NCBI RefSeq assembly: GCF_024614185.1
Contig: NZ_JAHTLF010000003.1
Coordinates: 186,001-250,000 of the forward strand
Source: Nocardioides carbamazepini
GTDB taxonomy: Bacteria; Actinomycetota; Actinomycetes; Propionibacteriales; Nocardioidaceae
DNA length: 64,000 nucleotides
Direction: 5' to 3'
Positions 24,970 to 32,552 of this stretch are shown here, one piece after another (position 1 is the first letter of the stretch; every line of letters starts with the position of its first letter). A program made the translations under genes and the position numbers. The notes under the pieces were generated by a model. That model saw nothing but the letters and a program-made list of their open reading frames with translations, searched no databases and was not told the origin of the DNA.

Positions 24970-25548
24970 GTGTTCGTCGCCGGCTTCATCGCCGCCTCCG
25001 AGATCGGCCTGTGGGTGCTGCTCGGGCTCGGCCTCGCGCTGCGCTACGTGTTCCGCCGGCGCCGGGCGAGCACCGTCACGCTCGCCCTGATCCCGCTGCT
25101 CGACGTCGCCCTCGTGGTCGCGGTCGCGGCGGACCTGCACCGCGGTGCCGAAGCAGGTGCGACCCACGGCCTGGCCGGCATCTATCTCGGCTTCTCCGTC
25201 GCCTTCGGTCCGTCGATCGTGCGCTGGGCCGACGTCCGCTTCGCGCACCGCTTCGCCGACGGCCCGCCCCCGGTCAAGCCGCCCAAGCACGGACCGGAGC
25301 GGATGGCGGCGCTGTGGCGCGAGTGGTTCCGGGTCGTCCTCGCGGCGGCCATCGCGTCGGTCGTGCTGCTCGGGCTGGTCGCCCTCGTCGCCGACGGGGA
25401 CCAGGACGGGGTCCTGCTCGACTGGACCCGCCCGCCGTGGACGCTCGTCGGTCTCTGGTTCCTCTTCGGGCCGCTGTGGGAGCTGCCCAGCTCGCGCCGT
25501 GGAGCTCAGCGCGACGAGGAGATGGCCAGCTCGCGCAGCTCGTCCTGA
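24970..25548 (+). CDS. Four-helix membrane protein under TetR control
   Basis: A 192-residue integral membrane protein of unknown function with about four transmembrane segments: FIAASEIGLWVLLGLGLALRY, TLALIPLLDVALVVAVAADL, FRVVLAAAIASVVLLGLVALV and TLVGLWFLFGPLWEL, the first two separated by the basic RRRRAS. It begins at GTG with a good ribosome site (AAAGGAG, 7 bp ahead). The divergent TetR gene and two operators indicate induction by a small molecule or membrane stress. Its last 43 bp overlap the end of the convergent PaaX-type gene. Confidence 0.82.
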   Translation: MFVAGFIAASEIGLWVLLGLGLALRYVFRRRRASTVTLALIPLLDVALVVAVAADLHRGAEAGATHGLAGIYLGFSVAFGPSIVRWADVRFAHRFADGPPPVKPPKHGPERMAALWREWFRVVLAAAIASVVLLGLVALVADGDQDGVLLDWTRPPWTLVGLWFLFGPLWELPSSRRGAQRDEEMASSRSSS

Positions 25549-26249
25549 TAGGCGGCGTAGGCGGTCCGCATCGCGCCCGCCGGCCAGTCCGCCGGCAGCA
25601 GGGCGGCGGGCAGCAGCGGGTCGGCCGCGAGATGGCGCACGACGTGCGCCGCGACGGCGAGCCGGGGCGCGGGCGCGGTCGTCCGCTCCAGGCGCCGCAG
25701 CAGGCGCCGCCCCTCCCGGGCCCAGGTGGTCAGGTCCCACAGTCGGGCGGCAAGGGCGGCGGGGTCCTCGTCGGGTGTGGCCGTGAAGGTGCCGAGGACC
25801 GTCTCGTCCGCATAGCCCCGTGGCCGCCGCAGGTTCGCCGGTCGGGTCCACACGCCCTCCCGCAGCTCCGCCAGGCGGTACGACGCCAGCTGCTCCCGCA
25901 GCGCCGCGCGCTCGGCTCCGGTGCGCCCGGTGACCACGACGACCGCCATCTCCCAGGCGCCCTTCCAGGCGGTCTCGGCGTCGAGGACGGCCTCGTCCTG
26001 GCGACGCTGACGGGCGGCGAGCCGCTCGCCGAGGGCGTAGCCGGCCGACTGGCCCGCCTCGGTCGCCGGATCGCGTCGCAGGTCGCCCGCGGCGACGGCT
26101 CGGGTGAGCGCGACCCGGACGGTCGCGGCGGGGATGCCGAAGTGCTCGCCCGCGCGGATCAGCTCGGCGGCGCTCATCCGGTCGGGGTGGGACCCGAGCA
26201 GCAGGCTCAGCATCACCGAGCGCGCCGACAGCGGGGCGATCTCGTCCAT
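25506..26249 (-). CDS. PaaX-family transcriptional regulator
   Basis: A 247-residue regulator of the PaaX type. The N-terminal winged helix is seen as SARSVMLSLLLG and SAAELIRAGEHFGIPAATVRVALTRAV. It is followed by the PaaX central and C-terminal domains (WEMAVVVVTG; LWDLTTWAREGRRLLRRL). PaaX represses phenylacetyl-CoA pathways and is released by aryl-CoA, so a CoA thioester is a reasonable guess for the ligand. I chose ATG 26249 because a TAGCAT -10 (26257-26262, minus strand) ends 7 bp before it; ATG 26258 lies inside that hexamer. It is divergent from the hydratase/dehydrogenase operon. Confidence 0.87.
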   Translation of the reverse strand: MDEIAPLSARSVMLSLLLGSHPDRMSAAELIRAGEHFGIPAATVRVALTRAVAAGDLRRDPATEAGQSAGYALGERLAARQRRQDEAVLDAETAWKGAWEMAVVVVTGRTGAERAALREQLASYRLAELREGVWTRPANLRRPRGYADETVLGTFTATPDEDPAALAARLWDLTTWAREGRRLLRRLERTTAPAPRLAVAAHVVRHLAADPLLPAALLPADWPAGAMRTAYAAYQDELRELAISSSR

Positions 26250-26257
26250 GCCCGTCA

Positions 26258-26287
26258 TGCTACACATCTGGACACGGTTGTGGAGCA
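26258..26287. promoter_or_regulatory. Candidate PaaX operator between divergent leaderless promoters
   Basis: TGCTACACA (26258-26266) and TGTGGAGCA (26279-26287) are inverted repeats with one mismatch and a 12-bp centre. They lie between the minus-strand -10 (26257-26262) and the plus-strand -10 TAACAT (26293-26298), the right place to control both directions. Confidence 0.5.
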
Positions 26288-26304
26288 ATGCGTAACATCG
26301 AGGA

Positions 26305-27324
26305 ATGGCCGATGAAGCTCCGTGGCGCCGGGCCGCGACCGAGGGCGTGGACTCGCCGTACCGCGCCGCCCCGTCGCCGGGCGACGCGCCGCCGACGTAC
26401 CGGACCCTGACCTACGAGGTCGACGGCCGGGTGGCGCGGCTGACCTTCGACCGGCCCGAGCAGGGCAACTCCATCACCCCGGACACGCCGATCGAGCTGG
26501 CCGACGCGGTCGAGCGCGCGGACCTCGACCCGCGGGTGCACGTGATCGTCCTGAGCGGTCGCGGCAAGGGCTTCTGCGGCGGCTACGACCTCGCGGCCAG
26601 CGCCGAGCACCTGATGGACGGCGGCATGACCGGCGGCGCACCGCGCAGCGGCACGGTGCTGGACCCGACCGTGCAGATGCTCAACCACGACCCGGCCGGG
26701 ACCTGGGACCCGATGGTCGACTACGCGATGATGAGCCGCTTCACGAAGGGCTTCGCCAGCCTGCTGCACGCCGACAAGCCCACGGTGGCGAGGATCCACG
26801 GCTTCTGCGTCGCCGGCGGCACCGACATCGCGCTGCACTGCGACCAGATCGTGATCGCCGCCGACGCCAAGATCGGCTACCCGCCGACCCGGGTCTGGGG
26901 CGTGCCGAGCGCGGGGCTGTGGGCACACCGCCTCGGTGACCAGCGCGCCAAGCGCCTGCTGCTCACCGGCGACACCCTCACCGGCCGTGAGGCCGCCGCG
27001 TGGGGGCTCGCCATCGAGGCGCCGGAGCCCGAGGATCTCGACGAGCGCACCGAGCGGCTGGTGCAGCGGATCGCCGCGATGCCCCTCAACCAGCTGATGA
27101 TGGTCAAGCTCGCCCTCAACTCCGCCCTGCTCGCCCAGGGCGTGCAGAACAGCCAGTTGATCAGCACCGTCTTCGACGGCATCTCCCGCCACACCCGCGA
27201 GGGCCACGCCTTCCAGCAGCGCGCCGCCCAGGCGGGCTTCCGGCAGGCGGTGCGCGAGCGCGACGGCGCGCCGTACGACGACCACGGACCAGCCACCAGC
27301 AACGTCACGAACAGCGAGGGATGA
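26305..27324 (+). CDS. Enoyl-CoA hydratase/isomerase (crotonase family)
   Basis: A 339-residue crotonase-fold enzyme acting on acyl-CoA thioesters. The fold signature is clear: VARLTFDRPEQGNSIT, the oxyanion-hole segments SGRGKGFCGGYDLA and HGFCVAGGTDIALHCD, and GYPPTRVWGVPSAG. It is longer than typical hydratases because of a 32-residue N-terminal extension and a 45-residue insert after the first oxyanion segment (DGGMTGGAPRSG and following). Substrate is not predictable. A TAACAT hexamer ends 6 bp before ATG 26305, so it looks leaderless. It is the first gene of a two-gene operon opposite the PaaX-type repressor. Confidence 0.9.
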   Translation: MADEAPWRRAATEGVDSPYRAAPSPGDAPPTYRTLTYEVDGRVARLTFDRPEQGNSITPDTPIELADAVERADLDPRVHVIVLSGRGKGFCGGYDLAASAEHLMDGGMTGGAPRSGTVLDPTVQMLNHDPAGTWDPMVDYAMMSRFTKGFASLLHADKPTVARIHGFCVAGGTDIALHCDQIVIAADAKIGYPPTRVWGVPSAGLWAHRLGDQRAKRLLLTGDTLTGREAAAWGLAIEAPEPEDLDERTERLVQRIAAMPLNQLMMVKLALNSALLAQGVQNSQLISTVFDGISRHTREGHAFQQRAAQAGFRQAVRERDGAPYDDHGPATSNVTNSEG

Positions 27325-27329
27325 TCGCC

Positions 27330-28970
27330 ATGACCAGCACCCACGATGGCCAGGATGAAGTACTGAACCAGGTCCCGCCGCTCGTCGGCCACGACACCTC
27401 CTCCGACCCGGCGCTGCTCGAGGGCATCGAGCGGGAGGGGGCGGGCTGGGCCCTCGACGACATCCGCGCGATCGGCCGCCTCGCCGGCACGCCCGAGGCC
27501 ATCGACCTCGGCCGGCTCGCCGAGCGCGTCCCGCCGCGGCTGCACACCCACGACCGCTACGGGCGCCGCATCGACGAGGTGGAGTACGTACCGGCGTACC
27601 ACCAGCTCATGGAGACCGCCGTCTCCCACGGCATCCACGCGGCGCCGTGGGCCGACGACCGCCCCGGCGCGCACGTCGCCCGCGCGGCGAAGTTCTACTC
27701 CTGGAACGTCGACGCCGGCCACGGCTGCCCGATCTCGATGACCTATGCCGTCGTTCCGGCCCTGCGCGCGAACCCCGAGCTCGCCGCCCGCTTCGAGCCG
27801 CTGCTCACCAACCGCGAGTACGACTTCGGCCTGCGCGACCCCGAGACCAAGCGCGGCCTGATCGCGGGCATGTCGATGACCGAGAAGCAGGGCGGCTCCG
27901 ACGTCCGCGCCAACACCACGACCGCGACGGCCCAGCCCGACGGGACCTACCGCATCGTCGGCCACAAGTGGTTCACCTCGGCGCCGATGTCCGACATGTT
28001 CCTCACCCTCGCCCAGGCCCCGGGCGGCCTGTCCTGCTTCCTGCTCCCGCGCGTGCTGCCGGGTGGGGAGGCCAACCCGATCCGGTTCCTGCGGCTCAAG
28101 GACAAGCTCGGCAACAGGTCCAACGCCTCGTCCGAGATCGAGTACGACAACGCCGTCGGCTGGCTCGTCGGCGAGGAGGGCAAGGGTGTCAAGACCATCG
28201 TCGAGATGGTCAACATGACCCGCCTCGACTGCGTGATCGGGTCGGCGTCGGGCATGCGGAGCGCACTGGTCCAGGCGGCCCACCACGCCCGCCACCGTGC
28301 CGCCTTCGGCAAGCTGCTGATCGACCAGCCGCTGATGCGCAACGTGCTGGCCGACCTCGCCGTCGAGTCCGAGGCCGCCACCACCGCGATGATGCGGCTG
28401 GCCGGCGCCAACGACCGGGCCATCCACGGCGATGCCGGCGAGGCCGCGCTGCGCCGTCTCGCGCTCGCCGCGACCAAGTACTACGTCTGCAAGCGTGGCC
28501 CGGTCGTCGCCAACGAGGCGCTCGAGTGCCTCGGCGGCAACGGCTACATCGAGGACTTCGACCTGGCGCGCATCTACCGGGAGGCACCGCTGATGTCGAT
28601 CTGGGAGGGCTCCGGCAACGTCGCCGCCCTCGACGCGCTGCGCGCCATCGGCCGCGAGCCGGAGTCGCTCGACGCCTTCTTCACCGAGGCCGAGCTGGCC
28701 GTCGGCACCGATGCGCGGTACGACGACGCGCTGACCGCCTTGAAGAAGGAGCTCACGGACTTCGACGACATCGAGCTGCGCGCCCGCCGGCTGGTGGAGC
28801 AGATCGCGGTGGTCTTCCAGGCCGGCCTGCTGATCCGCTACGCCCCGACCGCCGTCGCCGACGCCTTCTGTGCAACCCGCCTGGCCCGCGACTGGGGCAG
28901 CGCCTTCGGCACCCTGCCCGCCGGCCTCGACCTCGCCCCGATCCTGGAGCGGATCGAGCCGGGATTCTGA
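27330..28970 (+). CDS. AidB-like acyl-CoA dehydrogenase
   Basis: A 546-residue flavin acyl-CoA dehydrogenase of the AidB branch, shown by GMSMTEKQGGSDVRANTT, HKWFTSAPMSDMFL and the C-terminal ALECLGGNGYIEDFDLARIYREAPLMSIWEGSGN. E. coli AidB keeps FAD but has weak dehydrogenase activity and binds DNA, so the true role may be a dehydrogenase or a protective function. I chose ATG 27330 because GAGGG lies 9 bp ahead; ATG 27321 overlaps the hydratase stop but has no room for a ribosome site. It is co-transcribed with the crotonase and presumably controlled by the PaaX-type regulator. Confidence 0.9.
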   Translation: MTSTHDGQDEVLNQVPPLVGHDTSSDPALLEGIEREGAGWALDDIRAIGRLAGTPEAIDLGRLAERVPPRLHTHDRYGRRIDEVEYVPAYHQLMETAVSHGIHAAPWADDRPGAHVARAAKFYSWNVDAGHGCPISMTYAVVPALRANPELAARFEPLLTNREYDFGLRDPETKRGLIAGMSMTEKQGGSDVRANTTTATAQPDGTYRIVGHKWFTSAPMSDMFLTLAQAPGGLSCFLLPRVLPGGEANPIRFLRLKDKLGNRSNASSEIEYDNAVGWLVGEEGKGVKTIVEMVNMTRLDCVIGSASGMRSALVQAAHHARHRAAFGKLLIDQPLMRNVLADLAVESEAATTAMMRLAGANDRAIHGDAGEAALRRLALAATKYYVCKRGPVVANEALECLGGNGYIEDFDLARIYREAPLMSIWEGSGNVAALDALRAIGREPESLDAFFTEAELAVGTDARYDDALTALKKELTDFDDIELRARRLVEQIAVVFQAGLLIRYAPTAVADAFCATRLARDWGSAFGTLPAGLDLAPILERIEPGF

Positions 28971-28982
28971 TCCGCCTGTCGT

Positions 28983-29049
28983 GGCGGTTCAACTACCGAA
29001 TTCGTCGATGGTCCGGTCGGTTCACGACAAATTCGGTAGTTGAACCGCC
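28983..29049. terminator. Large inverted repeat between convergent genes
   Basis: GGCGGTTCAACTACCGAATT (28983-29002) is matched perfectly by 29030-29049, and five more inner bases pair with one mismatch, leaving a loop of about 17 bases. It can serve as a two-way terminator for the acyl-CoA dehydrogenase and tetR genes. The right arm is inside the tetR coding region and supplies its last residues and stop. Confidence 0.75.
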
Positions 29050-29612
29050 GCATCGACCCCGAGCGCCCCCAGCGCCATCGACCCGAGCAGGTCCCGCAGC
29101 GCGACGTCGGGGATGCCGTGGCCGGCGCGGGGGGTGGAGTTGAGGAGGCCGAAGGTGGCCTGGGCGGCGGCATGCGCGCGGGCCTTGTCGAGGTCGGGGC
29201 GCAGGGCGCGGAGCTCGTCGGCCCACAGGTCGACGTACGCACGCTGGAGCCGGCGGACCTGCTCCCGGGCGTCCTCGGGCAGTGACTCCCAGTCGCGGTC
29301 CTGGACGATGATGAGCGGGCGGTGGCCGAGGGCGAACTCGACGTGCCAGTCGACCAGCCCGCGCAGCGCCGCCGCCGGGTCGCCGCTGCCGGCGGCCACC
29401 CGCTCGCGGCCCACCTCGAGCAGTCGCTCGCTGATGGAGGTCAGCATCTCGGCGAGCATCGCCTGCTTGGACGCGAAGTGCTTGTAGAGCGCAGGACCGG
29501 AGATGCCGCAGGCCGCGCCGAGGTCGGCGACGGAGACGCCGTGGAAGCCCCGCGCGGCGAACATGTCGGCTGCCACGGCCAGGATCTGCTCGCGGCGGGT
29601 CGGCTCGGTCAC
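29022..29612 (-). CDS. TetR-family regulator, likely of branched-chain acyl-CoA catabolism
   Basis: A 196-residue TetR regulator. The helix-turn-helix spans residues 25-48 (VSVADLGAACGISGPALYKH, then FASKQAMLAEML), in the style of the FadR/BkaR-like members. Its GTG start is preceded by a leaderless -10 (TAGCCT, 29619-29624 on the minus strand) that overlaps an operator-like sequence at 29619-29638. That sequence shares its core with the perfect palindrome before the methylcrotonyl-CoA carboxylase operon. I infer that it represses itself and that operon and responds to an acyl-CoA of leucine breakdown. The C-terminus (VQLPNLS) is encoded by one arm of a large hairpin, which may have replaced the original ending. 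Confidence 0.88.
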   Translation of the reverse strand: MTEPTRREQILAVAADMFAARGFHGVSVADLGAACGISGPALYKHFASKQAMLAEMLTSISERLLEVGRERVAAGSGDPAAALRGLVDWHVEFALGHRPLIIVQDRDWESLPEDAREQVRRLQRAYVDLWADELRALRPDLDKARAHAAAQATFGLLNSTPRAGHGIPDVALRDLLGSMALGALGVDAAVQLPNLS

Positions 29613-29618
29613 CCCCGA

Positions 29619-29638
29619 AGGCTAGTGGTCATCACCGC
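29619..29638. promoter_or_regulatory. Candidate autoregulatory operator of tetR
   Basis: AGGCTAGTGGTCATCACCGC matches 14 of 20 bases of the core of the palindrome at 30912-30935, including the central TGGTCAT. It covers the -10 hexamer of the tetR gene. Confidence 0.5.
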
Positions 29639-29734
29639 AGGTCGTCCCCTCGATGGGTCATGACGCGGTCGGTCCGACGCTGCTAGGCAGGAGGACGGTG
29701 CAGAGTGCGCCATCGACCTCGGAGGGAGCTGGGC

Positions 29735-30886
29735 ATGAGCAAGGCAGCGATCAGGGTGGCAGCGACGGTGATGGCGCTCGCACTCGTGGCGGCCGGAGGG
29801 CCGGCCGTGGCCAAGCGCGGCGGGGACGGCGGCGACGGTCCGACCACCATCACCGCGCTCGACGGACCTCGTGGCATCGACGCGCTGGGGCGGGGCCGCA
29901 CCCTCGTCACCGAGACGGGCGGCGACTTCAGCCTCGTCGTCGAACGCAAGCACAAGCCGGCCCGGGTGATCCCCCTCGGCAACCTGCCGACCGACTTCCC
30001 GCCGGCGATCGCCAAGGGTCCCCACGGCACGATCTACCTGCTCACCGGCGCGTCCGGGCCCCCGCCGGAGGAGTCGGCGCGGATGCTGCAGAGCGCCGCC
30101 GCGGAGCCGGCCGCCGGAACCACGCTCTTCAAGTGGCGGCCCGGGTGGGACGGGCCTCGGCCGGTCGCCGACATCGGGGCCTACCAGGCGACCGACCCCG
30201 ACCCTGAGGACCAGGAGGGCTTCCCCGAGGACAGCAACCCGTTCGGCCTCGCCGCGCTGCGCGACGGCACCGTGCTGGTCGCCGACGCGGCGGGCAACGA
30301 CCTGCTCCGGGTGTGGCCCGACGGACGCATCGTGACGGTGGCGCGCCTCAAGCCGCGTCTCGTGGAGGTGCCGGCCGGCCTGCCCGACGTACCGCCTGAG
30401 GAGGGTGGGCCGCTGCCGCCGGCGGGGACGCCGATCCTGGCCGAGGCGGTGGCCACGTCGGTCACGGTCGGGGCGGACGGCTACTGGTACGTCGGCGAGC
30501 TGCGCGGCTTCCCGGCCGCCCCTGGCACCTCGCAGATCTGGCGGGTGGCGCCGGGCGCGCAGGATGCCGTGTGCGACCCCGAGCATCCCTGGAGCGGCCC
30601 GTGCAAGCGGTACGCCGACGGCCTCACCTCGATCACGGACCTGGCCGCCGGCCAGGAGGGCGTCTACGCGCTCGAGCTGTCGAAGATGAGCTGGCTCGCC
30701 TTCGAGCTCGGTCTGCCGGGCTCCGAGGTCGGCGGGCTCTTCCTCGTGCGCAGGCCCGGCCGGAGCCCGCGCGTGGTCGAGCTGCTGCCGGACCAGCTGA
30801 TCCTGCCGGGCGGCGTCGACGTGAGCGACCGGGTGTACGTCGTCGGGCCGCTGTTCGGGCCGGGGGCGCTGCTGCGGCTCCGCTAG
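29735..30886 (+). CDS. Exported ScyD/ScyE-family beta-propeller protein
   Basis: A 383-residue exported protein. A signal peptide covers residues 1-29 (IRVAATVMALALVAAGGPAVA). The mature part has the blade-like repeats of the ScyD/ScyE family (PRGIDALGRGRTLVTETGGD; NPFGLAALRDGTVLVADAAGNDLLRV; VTVGADGYWYVGELRGFP), which resembles NHL or SMP-30 propellers. ScyD and ScyE were named from cyanobacterial scytonemin clusters, but homologues in actinobacteria have no known role. A strong GGAGGG ribosome site precedes ATG 29735. It is read toward the carboxylase operon, 53 bp upstream of it. Confidence 0.83.
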   Translation: MSKAAIRVAATVMALALVAAGGPAVAKRGGDGGDGPTTITALDGPRGIDALGRGRTLVTETGGDFSLVVERKHKPARVIPLGNLPTDFPPAIAKGPHGTIYLLTGASGPPPEESARMLQSAAAEPAAGTTLFKWRPGWDGPRPVADIGAYQATDPDPEDQEGFPEDSNPFGLAALRDGTVLVADAAGNDLLRVWPDGRIVTVARLKPRLVEVPAGLPDVPPEEGGPLPPAGTPILAEAVATSVTVGADGYWYVGELRGFPAAPGTSQIWRVAPGAQDAVCDPEHPWSGPCKRYADGLTSITDLAAGQEGVYALELSKMSWLAFELGLPGSEVGGLFLVRRPGRSPRVVELLPDQLILPGGVDVSDRVYVVGPLFGPGALLRLR

Positions 30887-30911
30887 CCTGATCGGAGCAA
30901 GGGATTGCCGA

Positions 30912-30935
30912 ACAGGTTAATGGTCATTAACCTGT
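30912..30935. promoter_or_regulatory. Perfect palindromic operator overlapping the mccB promoter
   Basis: Arms ACAGGTTAATG (30912-30922) and CATTAACCTGT (30925-30935) are perfect complements with a 2-bp centre. The right arm contains TAACCT (30928-30933), a -10 hexamer ending 6 bp before GTG 30940, so a bound repressor would cover the promoter of a leaderless operon. The core is shared with the site before the tetR gene at 29.0 kb. Confidence 0.8.
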
Positions 30936-30939
30936 CCTT

Positions 30940-32541
30940 GTGTCCGAGACTTCCGAGCCCACGCTCCGTGACCTCGCCGCCGACCTGCGCGAGCGCCTCG
31001 ACCGCGTGCGCCAGGGCGGCAGCGAGGCGGCCCGCACCAAGCACACCGACCGCGGCAAGCTCCTCGCCCGTGACCGCGTCGACGGGCTGCTCGACCCCGG
31101 CAGCCCGTTCCTGGAGCTGGCGCCGCTGGCGGCGTACGGCATGTACGGCAAGCCGGGCGACGATCACGCCGTCCCGGCTGCCGGCGTCGTCGCCGGCATC
31201 GGCCGGGTCGAGGGCCGCAACGTCATGGTCGTCGCCAACGACGCGACGGTGAAGGGCGGCACCTACTACCCGATGACGGTCAAGAAGCACCTGCGGGCGC
31301 AGACCGTCGCCGCCGAGAACCGGCTGCCGTGCGTCTACCTCGTCGACTCCGGCGGCGCGTTCCTGCCGATGCAGGACGAGGTCTTCCCCGACAAGGAGCA
31401 CTTCGGCCGGATCTTCTTCAACCAGGCCAACATGTCCGCGCGCGGGATCCCGCAGCTCGCCGCGGTGATGGGCTCCTGCACCGCCGGCGGCGCCTACGTC
31501 CCCGCGATGTCCGACGAGACGGTGATCGTCAAGAATCAGGGCACCATCTTCCTCGGCGGCCCGCCGCTGGTGAAGGCCGCGACCGGTGAGGTCGTCAGTG
31601 CCGAGGACCTCGGCGGCGGCGACGTGCACGCCCGCAGGAGCGGGGTCGTCGACCACCTCGCCGACGACGACGCGCACGCGCTGCGGATCCTGCGCGGCAT
31701 CATCGACACGCTGCCCATTGGGCAGAGACCGCATGCTGGAGGCCTGGAATTGCGCGGTTTGGTCCCAAACCGCGACCTTTCTGACGCGCCCGTCGAAGAT
31801 CCGCACGAGTCGCCGGAGAGCATCTACGACGTGGTGCCGGCCAGCACCCGGACGCCGTACGACGTGCGCGAGGTGATCCGGCGCCTGGTCGACGGGAGCC
31901 GGATGCAGGAGTTCAAGCAGCTGTACGGCGAGACGCTGGTCTGCGGCTTCGCCCGGATCCACGGCCACCCGGTGGGCATCGTCGCCAACAACGGCATCCT
32001 GTTCTCCGAGAGCGCGCTCAAGGGCGCGCACTTCGTCGAGCTGTGCAACCAGCGCGGCATCCCGCTGCTGTTCCTGCAGAACATCTCCGGCTTCATGGTC
32101 GGTCGCGAGTACGAGAACCGCGGCATCGCCCGCGACGGCGCCAAGCTGGTCACCGCGGTCGCCTGCTCCGTCGTACCCAAGCTCACCGTCGTCATCGGCG
32201 GCTCCTTCGGCGCCGGCAACTACGGCATGTGCGGGCGTGCCTACGACCCGCGCTTCCTGTGGATGTGGCCCAACTCCCGGATCTCGGTGATGGGCGGCGA
32301 CCAGGCGGCCAACGTGCTCGCCACCGTCGCCGGACGCGAGGACGATCCCGACGTGGAGGAGTTCAAGCGGCCGATCAAGGAGCAGTACGAGACGCAGGGC
32401 TCGCCCTACTACGCCTCCGCGCGGCTGTGGGACGACGGCGTGATCGACCCGGCCGACACCCGGCGGGTGCTCGGCATGGCGCTCGACGTCGTCACCGCCG
32501 TCCCCGTCCCCGAGCCGTCCTACGGCATCTTCCGCATGTGA
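30940..32541 (+). CDS. mccB: Methylcrotonyl-CoA carboxylase beta subunit (carboxyltransferase)
   Basis: A 533-residue carboxyltransferase that moves CO2 from carboxybiotin to an acyl-CoA. The acyl-CoA and biotin-binding oxyanion sites are visible: [38 protein letters not shown], and in the C-terminal half [15 protein letters not shown] and [20 protein letters not shown]. These identify the MCC-beta/AccD1 branch, acting in leucine breakdown with the biotin-carrying alpha subunit encoded next. Residues about 259-287 (codons 31714-31800) are an odd segment with rare A/T-ending codons and a perfect palindrome, not expected in the family. GTG start, leaderless promoter under a palindromic operator. 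Confidence 0.93.
   Translation: MSETSEPTLRDLAADLRERLDRVRQGGSEAARTKHTDRGKLLARDRVDGLLDPGSPFLELAPLAAYGMYGKPGDDHAVPAAGVVAGIGRVEGRNVMVVANDATVKGGTYYPMTVKKHLRAQTVAAENRLPCVYLVDSGGAFLPMQDEVFPDKEHFGRIFFNQANMSARGIPQLAAVMGSCTAGGAYVPAMSDETVIVKNQGTIFLGGPPLVKAATGEVVSAEDLGGGDVHARRSGVVDHLADDDAHALRILRGIIDTLPIGQRPHAGGLELRGLVPNRDLSDAPVEDPHESPESIYDVVPASTRTPYDVREVIRRLVDGSRMQEFKQLYGETLVCGFARIHGHPVGIVANNGILFSESALKGAHFVELCNQRGIPLLFLQNISGFMVGREYENRGIARDGAKLVTAVACSVVPKLTVVIGGSFGAGNYGMCGRAYDPRFLWMWPNSRISVMGGDQAANVLATVAGREDDPDVEEFKRPIKEQYETQGSPYYASARLWDDGVIDPADTRRVLGMALDVVTAVPVPEPSYGIFRM
31714..31800 (+). other. Atypical in-frame segment with palindrome inside mccB
   Basis: By my count this stretch is about 61% G+C against well over 70% around it. 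It uses codons otherwise rare here: ATT, AGA, CAT, GCT, GGA, GAA, TTG twice, CCA, CTT, TCT and GAT. At its centre CGCGGTTTGG (31753-31762) and CCAAACCGCG (31765-31774) are perfect inverted repeats with a 2-bp centre. It lies at the junction between the N and C carboxyltransferase halves, a linker where extra residues could be tolerated. It looks like a small palindromic element that inserted in frame. Confidence 0.6.
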
Positions 32542-32552
32542 TGAGGACAGCG

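Noticed and set aside
29705..29734. Earlier start for the ScyD/ScyE protein
   Set aside because: The extra ten residues are Arg-rich and would spoil the signal peptide; GGAGGG is placed correctly for ATG 29735.
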